A DNA stretch of 58,677 nucleotides from an uncultured Collinsella sp. (GCA_900545615.1 UQZM01000006.1:1-58677); one strand, 5' to 3'. Positions 18,939 to 27,765 are shown, numbered from the stretch's first letter. The notes: generated from the sequence alone by a model not told the origin. Numbers and translations: made by a program.

Positions 18939-19111
18939 AGCAAAACCTCCCAACAACATCGTGTCAGGAAAAGAGTCCTGCAACAGCCACGCTCCAAAAC
19001 CGGTTTTCGCGGTCAAACCAAAAGCCGACCAAAACCTTGCGAAATACTGTCCATTTATTCAGGCACACGTCAGCAAATGAACACTTAGCCGCAAAATGCC
19101 CAGATAGCAAA

Positions 19112-19141
19112 AGACCGACGATGCAGACGCATCGTCGGTCT
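19112..19141 (-). terminator. Rho-independent terminator after thiI
   Basis: A 13-bp perfect stem (19112-19124 with 19129-19141) with a 4-nt loop is followed by four T residues on the minus strand. It lies 11 bp past the thiI stop. The remaining 170 bp to comEA show no gene. Confidence 0.88.
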
Positions 19142-19151
19142 ATGCACAAAA

Positions 19152-20396
19152 TTACTCGTGATCTTGGTAAATCTCACGCGGAGCAAGCTCCGAATGTTTG
19201 CGTTTTAAGGTCTTAGGGGCCTTATACGTGTTGCTCTCGAAGTCGATGTACTCGGTCTGCTTGAGCAGGCGCTCGATCATCTCCTCGTGATCGAACAACT
19301 CCCAGGCCTCATGCACGGCATCGAGTTTAGCGTGCGTCTCGGGACGGCGCGGCATAAACAGCGTGCAGCAGTCAGGAGCGGCCTCAGTCGAGATATCGAA
19401 CGTACCGATCTCCTCGGCGCGTGCGATGATCTCCTGCTTGTCCGAACCGATGAGCGGACGGAACACGGGGATCTTCACGGCCTCGTTGACGACCATGATG
19501 TTCTCAAGCGTTTGGGAGGCAACCTGCCCAAGTGATTCGCCCGTAACAATGGCCTTGGCACCCTCGATGTGTGCAATGCGCTCGGCAACCGAATACATAA
19601 TGCGGCGATACATGATCACGCGCAGGTTGCTGGGACAGGTGACCGAAATCTCACGCTGGCAGTCGCCAAACGGCACCACGTACAGGCGGCCGATCTGAAC
19701 ACCCGGCTCAAGCGCATGGATAATGTCCTGCACCAAATACTCGCTCGTATCGGGCGTCTGCGGACGACCGGAGAAATGTACCGGCACGCACACCGCGCCG
19801 CGACGCGCGAGCATCCAGGTCGCCACCGGAGAATCGATACCCGACGAGAGCAGCGTCACGACCTTGCCGGCAGAACCCACCGGCAGACCGCCCACGCCGC
19901 GCTCGGAGCGCGCGTACACATAAACGCTACCCTGAACCACCAGTACGTGCACCATGGCATCGGGGTCGTGCATTTGAACCTTTTTATCGGGGAAGGCCTC
20001 ACACAGCACCTCGCCCACCTGACGATTGATGTCAATCGAGGTGAGCTCATAGTCGGTATTGGAGCGCTTGGCGTGCACCTTAAACGAATCGAAGGAACCA
20101 AACTCGCGCAGCGCCTTGACGGCGGCGGCACAGTACTCCTGAGGGTCGCGATTGGTGTGATACGCCAAAGACACGCGAGCTACGCCGGGAACGGTGCGAA
20201 TGACACGCGCTGCCTCGTCGGCCTGATGCTCGTTAAAGGTCACGAGGATATAACCGGAAATTCGAGACACGGCATTCACGGAAAAGGCGGCCAAGGCCGC
20301 CTTGATGTTATCCATGAGGATATGCTCAAAATGTGCGCGGTTCTTGCCCTTCAGTCCAACCTCGTGATAGTGGACCAGACAGACGCGAGCTGCCAT
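19152..20396 (-). CDS. thiI: tRNA 4-thiouridine synthase ThiI
   Basis: ThiI adenylates tRNA uridine 8 and transfers sulfur to it; in some bacteria it also supplies sulfur for thiamine. The 414-residue protein has the N-terminal ferredoxin-like and THUMP domains (KGKNRAHFE through NREVGEV-like region) and the PP-loop SSGIDSPVATWML (about residues 183-195). It ends without a rhodanese domain, so, as in Bacillus, sulfur must come from a separate carrier protein. Its ATG directly abuts the rpoZ stop. Confidence 0.94.
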   Translation of the reverse strand: MAARVCLVHYHEVGLKGKNRAHFEHILMDNIKAALAAFSVNAVSRISGYILVTFNEHQADEAARVIRTVPGVARVSLAYHTNRDPQEYCAAAVKALREFGSFDSFKVHAKRSNTDYELTSIDINRQVGEVLCEAFPDKKVQMHDPDAMVHVLVVQGSVYVYARSERGVGGLPVGSAGKVVTLLSSGIDSPVATWMLARRGAVCVPVHFSGRPQTPDTSEYLVQDIIHALEPGVQIGRLYVVPFGDCQREISVTCPSNLRVIMYRRIMYSVAERIAHIEGAKAIVTGESLGQVASQTLENIMVVNEAVKIPVFRPLIGSDKQEIIARAEEIGTFDISTEAAPDCCTLFMPRRPETHAKLDAVHEAWELFDHEEMIERLLKQTEYIDFESNTYKAPKTLKRKHSELAPREIYQDHE

Positions 20397-20678
20397 TTAG
20401 GCTTCAGCAACCTTGTGGCCGAGCGCCTTCTCGTAACGGGCCTCGTCGTAAGAGATGTCGCCATCGACAATCTCGTCCATAGCCATCGAGATGGTATCGG
20501 CACCGGAAAGCCCGATGGTGATGTCATCGACATCCTGGACGGCAAGCACGCGGTTGTGCTGGCCACGCAGCATGCTATTGATGTCGCAGGCGCGCTTGGA
20601 GGCAAGCGAAGCGAGCAGGAAGCGGTTGTGATCGGTCTTCTCCAGAAGATCGTCAATGCAAGGCTTTACAACGGACAC
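20397..20678 (-). CDS. rpoZ: RNA polymerase omega subunit
   Basis: Omega helps beta-prime fold and join RNA polymerase. The 93-residue protein contains the conserved RFLLASLASKRACDIN core and C-terminal DEIVDGDISYDEA segment. The start is GTG, with GAAAGGA 10 nt upstream inside the end of gmk. The gmk-rpoZ pairing is widely conserved and supports the call. Confidence 0.92.
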   Translation of the reverse strand: MSVVKPCIDDLLEKTDHNRFLLASLASKRACDINSMLRGQHNRVLAVQDVDDITIGLSGADTISMAMDEIVDGDISYDEARYEKALGHKVAEA

Positions 20679-20683
20679 GGACC

Positions 20684-21253
20684 TCAGATCCTTTCATGCA
20701 TATCGAGAACGCGAACGAGCTCATCGGTCGCGCGGTCGAGATCGTCATTCACCACGACGTCGTCGTAGCGGTCGGCAAGGGCAAGCTCATGGGCGGCGTT
20801 TGCCATACGCAGCTCGATTGTCTCGGGCGTCTCGGTACCGCGACCGACCAGACGCTCGCGGAGCACCTCAAGCGAAGGCGGCTTGATAAAGATCAGCACG
20901 GCCTCGGGGAAACGCTCCTTAACCTGCAGGGCACCCTGGACATCGATCTCCAAAATCAGAGAGGCGCCCGAGGCGAGCTTGGACTGGACCTCGCTCACCA
21001 ACGTGCCGTAGCAGTTACCGTGGACCTCGGCCCACTCAACAAACTCACCGTTTGCCACGCGGCGGTCGAACTCCTCGCGCGTCAGAAAAAAGTAGTTGAC
21101 GCCGTCGACCTCACCTTTGCGTGGTGCTCGCGTGGTAGCCGAAACCGTCAGGCCCAGATTCGAGCGGCGCTCGCGCACACGAGTGACGAGCGTACCCTTG
21201 CCTGCGCCTGACGGTCCAGAAATCACAAAGAGCTTGGAATCCTGAGCGCTCAC
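20684..21253 (-). CDS. gmk: Guanylate kinase
   Basis: Gmk phosphorylates GMP to GDP. The 189-residue protein has the P-loop ISGPSGAGKGTL, the GMP-binding SATTRAPRKGEVDGVNYFF segment and the lid-region sequence LRERLVGRGTETPETIE. The start is GTG and abuts the mihF stop codon (TAA then GTG). It forms a compact unit mihF-gmk-rpoZ-thiI. Confidence 0.96.
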   Translation of the reverse strand: MSAQDSKLFVISGPSGAGKGTLVTRVRERRSNLGLTVSATTRAPRKGEVDGVNYFFLTREEFDRRVANGEFVEWAEVHGNCYGTLVSEVQSKLASGASLILEIDVQGALQVKERFPEAVLIFIKPPSLEVLRERLVGRGTETPETIELRMANAAHELALADRYDDVVVNDDLDRATDELVRVLDMHERI

Positions 21254-21562
21254 TTATTTGGTCAGCTGCTCGAGGAGCTGCTCGCGCTGACGGACGCCGA
21301 GGCCCTGGACGCGACGGGTAGCGGAGATACCGAGCTCCTCCATGATCTTGGCGGCCTTGGCCTTGCCATAACCAGGGAGAGACTCGATGAGGGTGGAAAC
21401 CTTCATGCGGGAAGCGATGGGGTCATCGGAGTTGAGCACGGACTCGAGGGACTTCTCGCCCTTCTTGATCTGCTCGCGAAGCTCAGCGCGGGCGTGACGT
21501 GCGGCAGCAGCCTTCTCAAGAGCCTGCTTGCGCTGCTCATCGGTAAGCTGAGGGAGTGCCAT
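21254..21562 (-). CDS. mihF: Integration host factor, actinobacterial type
   Basis: Actinobacterial mIHF is a small nucleoid protein unrelated to proteobacterial IHF; it bends DNA through a helix-two-turn-helix fold. The 102-residue protein shows the hallmarks: the charged N-terminal helix (ALPQLTDEQRKQALEKA), repeated Lys/Arg/Glu helices, then LPGYGKAKAAKIMEELGIS and RRVQGLGVRQREQLL. The ATG follows GGAGG at 5 nt. Its position before gmk is characteristic of Actinobacteria and supports the taxonomic call. Confidence 0.93.
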   Translation of the reverse strand: MALPQLTDEQRKQALEKAAAARHARAELREQIKKGEKSLESVLNSDDPIASRMKVSTLIESLPGYGKAKAAKIMEELGISATRRVQGLGVRQREQLLEQLTK

Positions 21563-21698
21563 TCGTACCTCCAAAAAGTTGGGTTATATCTGATTCAATA
21601 ATTGGCATTTTAGCACGTAGAACGTACAAAATGCCCAATCGCGGCTCCATAGGTTAGACGATACCCGCAAAAAGTGCAATATACTGCGCCCAAAGTTA

Positions 21699-21756
21699 AG
21701 CCCCTGACCTGCGATTCCACACAAAGGATGGGAAAGTTTACGCAGGCACAGGGGCT
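21699..21756 (-). terminator. Long hairpin between pyrF and mihF (weak terminator)
   Basis: An interrupted stem (21699-21706 with 21749-21756, then 21708-21713 with 21741-21746) closes a 27-nt loop downstream of pyrF. The minus-strand side has only a short T run, so termination is plausible but not certain. Confidence 0.4.
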
Positions 21757-21801
21757 ATTTTGTGCTAATGAGACCCAAAAGTGATGACTTAGGGGAATCT
21801 T

Positions 21802-22518
21802 TTACGCGACGTTTTCGACCAGCTCGGTGACGATGGCGTCAAAGGCGACAACCGGATCGTCGGCGCCGGTGATGGGACGGCCCACCACAATGTGGCTCGC
21901 ACCGCGCTCGATAGCCTGGGAAGGCGTCGCCACGCGGGACTGGTCACCAAGGGCGGCACCCACCGGACGCACACCCGGAGTCACGATCAGGGCATCAGGA
22001 CCCAGCAGCTCACGCATGTCGTGAGCCTCCATCGGCGAGCACACGATGCCATCAATGCCGTTGGCCTGAGCGAGCTTTGCCAGGCGGGCGGCCTCCTCGG
22101 CCACGGGCGACTCGACGCCGATCTCGCTCAAGGCATCCTGATTCATACTCGTAAGCACGGTGATGGCGACGAGCTTGGCGCGGTCCTCGCGCGCCTCCTC
22201 GGCACCCTCGCGGCAGGCAGCGAGCATGGCGCCCGAACCCAAGCCGTGAACCGAAAGCAGGTCGGCACCGGCAAGCGAGGCCGAACGGGCGGCACCGCGA
22301 ACCTGATGCGGAATATCATGGAACTTAAGGTCAAGGAAGACCTTAAAGCCCAGGTCCTTAAAGGTCTTGACGATCTCGGGGCCCTCAGCGTAATAGAGCG
22401 TCATGCCAACTTTGAGCCAAGCGGCATGACCAGAAAGCTCGTGGGCGAGCTCGAGTGCGCGCTCACGGTCGCAGTCGAGGGCGACGATCACACGGTCGCG
22501 GGCATCGGTCTCTAGCAT
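21802..22518 (-). CDS. pyrF: Orotidine 5'-phosphate decarboxylase
   Basis: PyrF removes the carboxyl group of OMP to give UMP, the last step of de novo pyrimidine synthesis. The 238-residue protein has IVALDCD at the first strand, KVGMTLYY, the catalytic LDLKFHDIPHQV (Lys and Asp pair) and the phosphate-binding TPGVRP and VVGRPIT segments. The start overlaps the pyrD stop by 7 bp, and the long open frame upstream is only frame overlap. It is the last gene of the pyr operon. Confidence 0.95.
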   Translation of the reverse strand: MLETDARDRVIVALDCDRERALELAHELSGHAAWLKVGMTLYYAEGPEIVKTFKDLGFKVFLDLKFHDIPHQVRGAARSASLAGADLLSVHGLGSGAMLAACREGAEEAREDRAKLVAITVLTSMNQDALSEIGVESPVAEEAARLAKLAQANGIDGIVCSPMEAHDMRELLGPDALIVTPGVRPVGAALGDQSRVATPSQAIERGASHIVVGRPITGADDPVVAFDAIVTELVENVA

Positions 22519-23426
22519 TCGAAAGCACCTACCAGTTCGTTGATGTCCTTCACGCCCTGGGACTCGGCCCAGGCCTCGAGCTCGTGCGCAATCTTGAGCG
22601 AAGCGCACGGATCGACGAAGTTGGCCATGCCGACCGACACGCAGGTGGCGCCGGCCAGGATAAACTCGGCCGCATCTTCGCCGGTCATGACACCGCCGAC
22701 ACCGTTGATGGGGATATCGACGGCCTGGGCGACCTCCCAGACCATGCGCACGGCAATGTGGTGGCACAGCGGGCCCGAAAGGCCGCCCTTGGGCTTGGCC
22801 ACACGGGACTTGCGGGTATGAACGTCGATGGCCATGCCCTGGATGGAGTTGATGACCGAAAGGCCGTCGGCGCCGGCAGCCTCAAGGGCCTTGGCGATCT
22901 CGGCGACGTTGACCGGGGCCATCTTCACAAACAGCGGCTTGTCGGTCACCTTGCGGCAGGCGGCCATGACGGCAGAGGCGCCCTCGGGCGTGGAGCCCAT
23001 GGCGGCACCGCCGGCGGCAATGTTGGGACAGCTCACGTTGATCTCATAGCCGGCAGCCCAGGGGCACAGCTCGACATACATCTCGAGTGCGCGGACAAAC
23101 TCGTCAACGGAGTGGCCGGCAACCTGGCAGATGACCTGGCAACCGTCCTTGGAGAGCTGCTCGAGCCACGGACCGGACTCGCGGGCAAAAGCGGCCACGC
23201 CGGGGTTCTGAAGGCCCACGGAGTTAATCATACCGCCGGGAATCTCGGCCATGCGGGGCGCGGGGTTGCCGGGCCAGGGCTCGGCAGCGCAACCCTTGGT
23301 GGTGATGGCGCCCAGCTGGGAAACATCAAAGAAGTTCTGGAACTGCCAACCGTAGCCAAAGGTACCGGCTGCGGTGTTGATGGGGTTTTGCATCTTGACG
23401 CCGCCGAAATCGACGGCCATGTTCAC
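22512..23426 (-). CDS. pyrD: Dihydroorotate dehydrogenase B catalytic subunit
   Basis: This FMN enzyme oxidises dihydroorotate to orotate and, as class 1B, passes electrons to NAD through PyrK. The protein is about 304 residues with the class 1 sequence NPINTAAGTFGYG and the active-site cysteine in INVSCPNIA. The start is ambiguous: GTG at 23435 overlaps the pyrK stop with AAGGTGG in front, GTG at 23426 gives VNMAVDFGGV, and ATG at 23420 is third. The 23426 start fits the family length best. Confidence 0.93.
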   Translation of the reverse strand: MNMAVDFGGVKMQNPINTAAGTFGYGWQFQNFFDVSQLGAITTKGCAAEPWPGNPAPRMAEIPGGMINSVGLQNPGVAAFARESGPWLEQLSKDGCQVICQVAGHSVDEFVRALEMYVELCPWAAGYEINVSCPNIAAGGAAMGSTPEGASAVMAACRKVTDKPLFVKMAPVNVAEIAKALEAAGADGLSVINSIQGMAIDVHTRKSRVAKPKGGLSGPLCHHIAVRMVWEVAQAVDIPINGVGGVMTGEDAAEFILAGATCVSVGMANFVDPCASLKIAHELEAWAESQGVKDINELVGAFEC

Positions 23427-23434
23427 GGTACCCA

Positions 23435-24226
23435 CTAGAAGACCACCACCTTGGAAGCATCGAACACGGGGCCGCACATGCAGGCGCCCTTCATACCGTC
23501 GACCGTCTCTACATTGCAGGTGTTGCAGGCGCCAAAGCCACAGCTCATCATGCGCTCAAGCGACACCTCACAGTACGCACCGGCCTCGGCGGCAGCGGCG
23601 GCGACTTTCTTCATCATGACAGCGGGGCCGCAGCTGGCCACATAGTCGTAGCCGCCCTCGCCGAGCAGCTCGGCTGCCGGGTCGGTGCAAAAACCGTGCG
23701 TGCCCAGCGTGCCATCATCGGTGCACACGTTAACCGTGGCGCCCAGCGCGCGGAACTCATCGACACCCACGGCCTTGGAAGCGGTGCCAAAGCCCAGGCA
23801 CACATCCACGTCAACGCCCTGCTCGGCAAGCATGCCGGCGAGGCACAGCACGGGCGGAACACCGATGCCGCCAGCAACGAGCAGCGCCTTCCTGGTACCC
23901 TCGGGCACAAGCCAGCCGCGGCCGCCAGGGCCCAGCAGATTAGAGGTGGAACCGGGGGCCATCTGCGACAGACGACGGGTGTCGTCGCCCACGACGGCGT
24001 ACCACAGCTCGACGGTGCCGGCCTGGGCGTCGGCGCGATAGAAGCTCAGGGGCACGCGAAGCAGCGAGGACGCATCGCCGGGCACGGCAATGTTCACAAA
24101 CTGACCGGGCTTGAGCGCACTTGCAAGCTTGGGGGCCGAGATGACGAGCGAGAAGATGCCGTCGGCGATCTCCTGGTTCGAGACGACCTCGAAGTCGTGC
24201 ATGCGTGCAGTGGAAGGTGTGGGCAT
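23435..24226 (-). CDS. pyrK: Dihydroorotate dehydrogenase B electron-transfer subunit
   Basis: PyrK is the FAD and [2Fe-2S] subunit that carries electrons from PyrD to NAD. The 263-residue protein has the ferredoxin-reductase-like flavin domain (RVPLSFYRAD), the nucleotide site VAGGIGVPP and the C-terminal cluster cysteines in CGFGACNTC and GACMCGPVF. It sits directly before pyrD. Two hairpins in the 92-bp gap after pyrC may set its expression relative to the upstream genes. Confidence 0.94.
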   Translation of the reverse strand: MPTPSTARMHDFEVVSNQEIADGIFSLVISAPKLASALKPGQFVNIAVPGDASSLLRVPLSFYRADAQAGTVELWYAVVGDDTRRLSQMAPGSTSNLLGPGGRGWLVPEGTRKALLVAGGIGVPPVLCLAGMLAEQGVDVDVCLGFGTASKAVGVDEFRALGATVNVCTDDGTLGTHGFCTDPAAELLGEGGYDYVASCGPAVMMKKVAAAAAEAGAYCEVSLERMMSCGFGACNTCNVETVDGMKGACMCGPVFDASKVVVF

Positions 24227-24241
24227 AGACGCTCCAATCCC

Positions 24242-24298
24242 CCATGCGGTTGCATGGTCAAAACGAACAGAAAGCGCGGCACCGCAAGGGCACCGCGC
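24242..24298 (-). promoter_or_regulatory. Hairpins in the pyrC-pyrK gap
   Basis: Two stems lie in the only sizeable gap of the pyr operon: a GC-rich 6-bp stem (24274-24279 with 24293-24298) and a perfect 6-bp stem with a 4-nt loop (24242-24247 with 24252-24257) just before the pyrK ribosome site. They could attenuate transcription, protect mRNA ends or limit pyrK translation; the sequence does not decide. Confidence 0.35.
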
Positions 24299-24318
24299 AC
24301 AAAAGCGATAAGGCTATG

Positions 24319-25608
24319 CTAGCAGATGCAGCCGTCGGCGAGCGTCTGCTTACCGCCGACAAACACATCGGTGGCACGGCCGGTAAGCGTGCGGCCGGCG
24401 AAACCGGAGTTTTCGGCGCGCGACTCGTAACCGTCCTCGCCGACCGTCCAGGTGGCGGACGCGTCGAACACGGTCAGGTCGGCAACGGAGCCCGCCTTGA
24501 CCTGAACCTGGTCGAGACCCAGGATCTCACGCGGTTTGATGGCCATGAGCTCGACCATGCGGCCCATGCTCATCTTGCCCGTGTTGACCAGCTCGGTGAG
24601 TACGAGCGACAGCGAGGTCTCGAGGCCGATCATACCAAAGGGCGCAAGCTCGAACTCGCGGGCCTTCTCCCACGGGGTGTGGGGAGCGTGATCGGTGACG
24701 ATAGCGTCGACGGTGCCGTCGATGACGCCCTGACGGATGGCCTCGGCATCCTCCTCGGTACGCAGCGGCGGGTTGACCTTGAGCGAGGTGTTGTAGGTCT
24801 CGTCCAGGTCGTTCTCGGTCAGGAACATGTGGTGCGGGGTGGCCTCGCAGGTAACCTGAACGCCGGCGGCCTTACCGGCACGCACGAGCTCGAGACCGTG
24901 AGCGGTGGAGATGTGCTGGATGTGCAGCTTGGCACCGGTCAGCTTGGCGATCTCAATGTCACGGGCGATCTGGAGCTCCTCGCCGGCAGCCGGCCAGCCC
25001 TCGAGAGCCAGACGGGTCGAAACCTTGCCCTCGTTGATCTGGCCGTGGCCGACCAGGTCCTCGTCCTGGCAGTGGCTCATAAAGACCTTGCCGAACATCT
25101 TGCCGTAGTCCATGCAGCGACGGAGCATGCCCGCGCCCTGCACGCCACGACCGTCGTCGGTGAAGGCGACGGCGCCGTGGGCGACCATATCGCCCATCTC
25201 GGACATGGCCTCGCCCTTAAGACCGCGGGTCATGGCGCCCGACGGATAGACGCGGCAGTGACCGACCTCGGCAGCACGGGACTTGACGAACTCCACGACG
25301 GTGCCGTTATCGGTGACGGGATCGGTGTTGGGCATGGCGCACACGCCGGTAAAGCCGCCCTTGGCAGCTGCGCGGGTGCCGCTCTCGATGTCCTCTTTGA
25401 CCTCATAGCCGGGCTCGCGAAGGTGAACGTGCATATCCACCAGGCCAGGGACGAGGTACTTGCCGGAAAGGTCGCGGACCTCGGCTCCCTCGACGGCGAG
25501 TTTCTCGCCGACCTCGGCGATCTTGTCGCCGTCAATCAGGACGTCAACGACACCGTCAAGCTCGACGGACGGGTCGACGACGTGGGCATTCTTAAGAAGC
25601 AAGGCCAT
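24319..25608 (-). CDS. pyrC: Dihydroorotase
   Basis: Dihydroorotase closes carbamoyl aspartate to dihydroorotate. The 429-residue class I enzyme has the zinc-binding HxH in VPGLVDMHVHLREPG (about residues 58-66), further metal histidines in MSHCQDED and IQHIS, and the catalytic Asp in VTDHAPH. The start ATG follows GGAGG at 8 nt and overlaps the end of pyrB by 17 bp; the apparent longer frame upstream is the overlap with pyrB. Confidence 0.96.
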   Translation of the reverse strand: MALLLKNAHVVDPSVELDGVVDVLIDGDKIAEVGEKLAVEGAEVRDLSGKYLVPGLVDMHVHLREPGYEVKEDIESGTRAAAKGGFTGVCAMPNTDPVTDNGTVVEFVKSRAAEVGHCRVYPSGAMTRGLKGEAMSEMGDMVAHGAVAFTDDGRGVQGAGMLRRCMDYGKMFGKVFMSHCQDEDLVGHGQINEGKVSTRLALEGWPAAGEELQIARDIEIAKLTGAKLHIQHISTAHGLELVRAGKAAGVQVTCEATPHHMFLTENDLDETYNTSLKVNPPLRTEEDAEAIRQGVIDGTVDAIVTDHAPHTPWEKAREFELAPFGMIGLETSLSLVLTELVNTGKMSMGRMVELMAIKPREILGLDQVQVKAGSVADLTVFDASATWTVGEDGYESRAENSGFAGRTLTGRATDVFVGGKQTLADGCIC

Positions 25609-26536
25609 TATCGGCACCTCCAAGCAGCAGATACAGGATAGCCATACGCACGCAGATACCGGCGTAGACCTGCTCCAGGATGACGGAGCGTTGCGGGTGG
25701 TCGGCCATATAGGAGTCGAACTCGACGCCGCGGTTGATGGGGCCCGGGTGGCAGATGATCGCATCGGGCTTCATGAGCTTCTCGCGGTCCTTGGTCAGGC
25801 CGAAGAGTTTGTGGTACTCGCGAATGGTCGGGAACGGGGCACCCTCGAGGCGCTCCTGCTGCACGCGCAGCATGTAGACGACGTCCAGCTCGGGCAGGAC
25901 GGAATCGAGGTCGCTCGTCACGTGGTCGCAGCCCAGAACCTCGGGCGCCGGCGGCAGCAGCGTGCCGGGGGCGACGGCGTAGGTCTCGCAGCCCATGATC
26001 TTAAGGGCGGGAATCAGCGAGCCGCAGACACGGGAGTGTGAGATATCGCCGACGACGGCGACCTTCAGACCGTGGAAGTCACCCTTATGCTCCCAGATGG
26101 TATACAGGTCGAGAAGGGCCTGCGTGGGGTGGTTGTGCTTGCCGTCACCGGCGCAGATGACGCTCGCGGGCGAGTTCTGCGTGACGATGTAAGGAGCACC
26201 GGCGTGCTTATCGCGCACGACGATGCAGTCGATCTTATAGGCGTTGAGGGTCTCGACGGTGTCGACGAGGCTCTCGCCCTTGACCGTAGAGGTCGAGGAG
26301 CCGCCAAAGTTAAGGCTATCGGCCGAAAGGCGCTTCTCGGCAAGCTCGAAGGAGCTGCGGGTGCGCGTCGAGGGCTCGTTGAACATGTTGACGATGGTTT
26401 TGCCCTTGAGCGTGGGGACCTTCTTGATCGCACGCTCGTTGACCTCGGAGAACGCTTTGGCGGTCTCGAGGATGAGCTTGATGTCCTCTTCGGAGTACTC
26501 GGTAATGTCGATCAGGTGCTTATGGTTGAACGCCAC
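25592..26536 (-). CDS. pyrB: Aspartate carbamoyltransferase catalytic subunit
   Basis: PyrB condenses carbamoyl phosphate with aspartate. The roughly 314-residue protein has the carbamoyl-phosphate motif FNEPSTRTRSSFE, the GDGKHNHPTQALLD loop and the aspartate-binding region HPGPINRG. Two GTG starts are possible: 26548, which overlaps its own GGGAGG, and 26536, which has it 11 nt upstream and gives VAFNHKHLIDITEYSEED. The second is preferred. No pyrI regulatory subunit is present. Confidence 0.95.
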   Translation of the reverse strand: MAFNHKHLIDITEYSEEDIKLILETAKAFSEVNERAIKKVPTLKGKTIVNMFNEPSTRTRSSFELAEKRLSADSLNFGGSSTSTVKGESLVDTVETLNAYKIDCIVVRDKHAGAPYIVTQNSPASVICAGDGKHNHPTQALLDLYTIWEHKGDFHGLKVAVVGDISHSRVCGSLIPALKIMGCETYAVAPGTLLPPAPEVLGCDHVTSDLDSVLPELDVVYMLRVQQERLEGAPFPTIREYHKLFGLTKDREKLMKPDAIICHPGPINRGVEFDSYMADHPQRSVILEQVYAGICVRMAILYLLLGGADNGLAS

Positions 26537-26540
26537 GGTA

Positions 26541-27125
26541 CTACTCACCTCCCAGCGGCGCGGAGCCCACGTGGGAACCCGGCGCGACGTCGTTAATCTC
26601 GACGGCGGTGCGGCCGTCGACTTCCTTCATATATAGGTGCACGTTCTCCTCATGCGACGAGGGAACGTTCTTGCCGACAAAGTCCGGCGAGATGGGGAGC
26701 TCGCGGTGGCCGCGGTCAACGAGAACTGCCAGCTCAATACGGCTCGGACGGCCCAGGTCCATGACGGCGTCCAGAGCGGCGCGGATGGTACGACCCGTGT
26801 ACAGGATGTCGTCCACCAGCACGACGCGCTTGCCGTCGACGCTAAAGGGAATGTTGGTGGCGTGGATCGCGGGAGCGAAATTGGTCGCATAGTCATCACG
26901 GTAGAAGCTGATGTCGAGGCTGCCGAGCGGAACTTCGACGCCCTCGATCTCCTTGATCTCCTCGGCGAGTTTCTTTGCCAGAAGGTCGCCGCGCGTGACG
27001 ATGCCGACCAGAGCGAGGTCTTCACAGCCCTCGTTGCGCTCGAGAATCTCGTGCGCGATGCGGGTCATCGCTCGATTGACGGCGGTCTCGTCCATGATGA
27101 CCGCCTTGGGGGAAGTCGTGCCCAT
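26541..27125 (-). CDS. pyrR: Pyrimidine operon regulator PyrR / uracil phosphoribosyltransferase
   Basis: PyrR binds leader RNA of pyr genes when UMP is high and lowers their expression; it often also has uracil phosphoribosyltransferase activity. The 194-residue protein has the PRPP motif VVLVDDILYTGRTIRAALD and the family segments LVGIVTRGDLLA and DISFYRDD. It opens the operon pyrR-B-C-K-D-F with an 8-bp overlap region into pyrB. The leader upstream contains mutually exclusive hairpins, consistent with control by attenuation. Confidence 0.95.
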   Translation of the reverse strand: MGTTSPKAVIMDETAVNRAMTRIAHEILERNEGCEDLALVGIVTRGDLLAKKLAEEIKEIEGVEVPLGSLDISFYRDDYATNFAPAIHATNIPFSVDGKRVVLVDDILYTGRTIRAALDAVMDLGRPSRIELAVLVDRGHRELPISPDFVGKNVPSSHEENVHLYMKEVDGRTAVEINDVAPGSHVGSAPLGGE

Positions 27126-27164
27126 CGATCTCCTTCCTCACATGTCTTGACTGCTGACACAGTC

Positions 27165-27253
27165 AAAAAAATAGATGCCCGACCGCTTAAAGCGGACCAG
27201 ACACCCACAGGAAAGGCTGCTCTTTGGCAGCTATGTAATTCCATGTGGGTATC
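27165..27253 (-). promoter_or_regulatory. Candidate attenuator in the pyrR leader
   Basis: On the minus strand, arms 27192-27207 and 27172-27186 form a long stem with one bulge, followed by seven T residues (27165-27171): a terminator. Its 5' arm also pairs, through 27200-27213, with 27239-27253 in a 14-bp stem with one bulge. The two folds share 27200-27207 and exclude each other. Inside the second stem is a perfect 5-bp hairpin (27216-27231) whose loop reads CAAAGA in RNA sense, one base from the known PyrR loop pattern CNGNGA. Confidence 0.72.
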
Positions 27254-27378
27254 TCGTACCCCTTTAATGGTCAAGGGATAGTGTAGCCAACCTTGAGCTT
27301 AATTGCGAGCATAAATACAGAGCAATCCGTAAACGGAGCCCAATGCTCCATAAACCTATATATATTTGTGGGACGAGC

Positions 27379-27407
27379 TTGAAAACGCACGCACGAGCTG
27401 GCATAAT
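27379..27407 (+). promoter_or_regulatory. Upstream promoter of rpmB
   Basis: TTGAAA and CATAAT are separated by exactly 17 bp, each one mismatch from consensus. The start point would give a leader of about 160 nt before rpmB; no gene is visible in that leader. Confidence 0.55.
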
Positions 27408-27513
27408 CCCCTCTGCTGCACGCAAATCGGATCTACGTCCAGGGCCGTGGCGTGAGCACTATCGCCAAAAGAGGAATATCTCTGTGTAGATTACGCACAG
27501 GGAGCTGCTTCTG

Positions 27514-27522
27514 TGCTATAGT
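27514..27522 (+). promoter_or_regulatory. Proximal promoter of rpmB, extended -10
   Basis: TGCTATAGT is an extended -10 element about 55 bp before the rpmB start. It is identical to the box before rpsT. No good -35 box is visible. Confidence 0.45.
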
Positions 27523-27576
27523 TCAGGCTTGTTTGTTAACGCGACATGTTCGTTTGTCGCCCAAGGAGGGTCAGTT

Positions 27577-27765
27577 ATGTCCAAAGTTTGCGAAGTTTGC
27601 GGTAAGCACCCCGTTGCCGGTCGCTCCATCAGCCACTCTCACCGCGTCACCAACCGTAAGTTCCGCCCCAACATCCAGCGCGTTTACGTCGTCGTCGATG
27701 GTCACCGTCGTAAGATGAACGTTTGCTCCACCTGCCTCAAGTCTGGCAAGGTTGCGCGCTCCTAA
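27577..27765 (+). CDS. rpmB: 50S ribosomal protein L28
   Basis: L28 is a small basic protein of the 50S subunit. The 62-residue product carries the zinc-binding cysteine pairs CEVC and CSTC at its two ends, so it is the zinc-containing form. The central GRSISHSHRVTNRKFRPNIQ is typical of the family. The ATG follows AAGGAGG at 8 nt. It is transcribed away from pyrR and has its own promoters and terminator. Confidence 0.97.
   Translation: MSKVCEVCGKHPVAGRSISHSHRVTNRKFRPNIQRVYVVVDGHRRKMNVCSTCLKSGKVARS

Noticed and set aside
27065..27274. Possible leader peptide before pyrR
   Set aside because: An ATG lies in the leader, but it has no ribosome site and the frame runs far into pyrR instead of stopping near the terminator.
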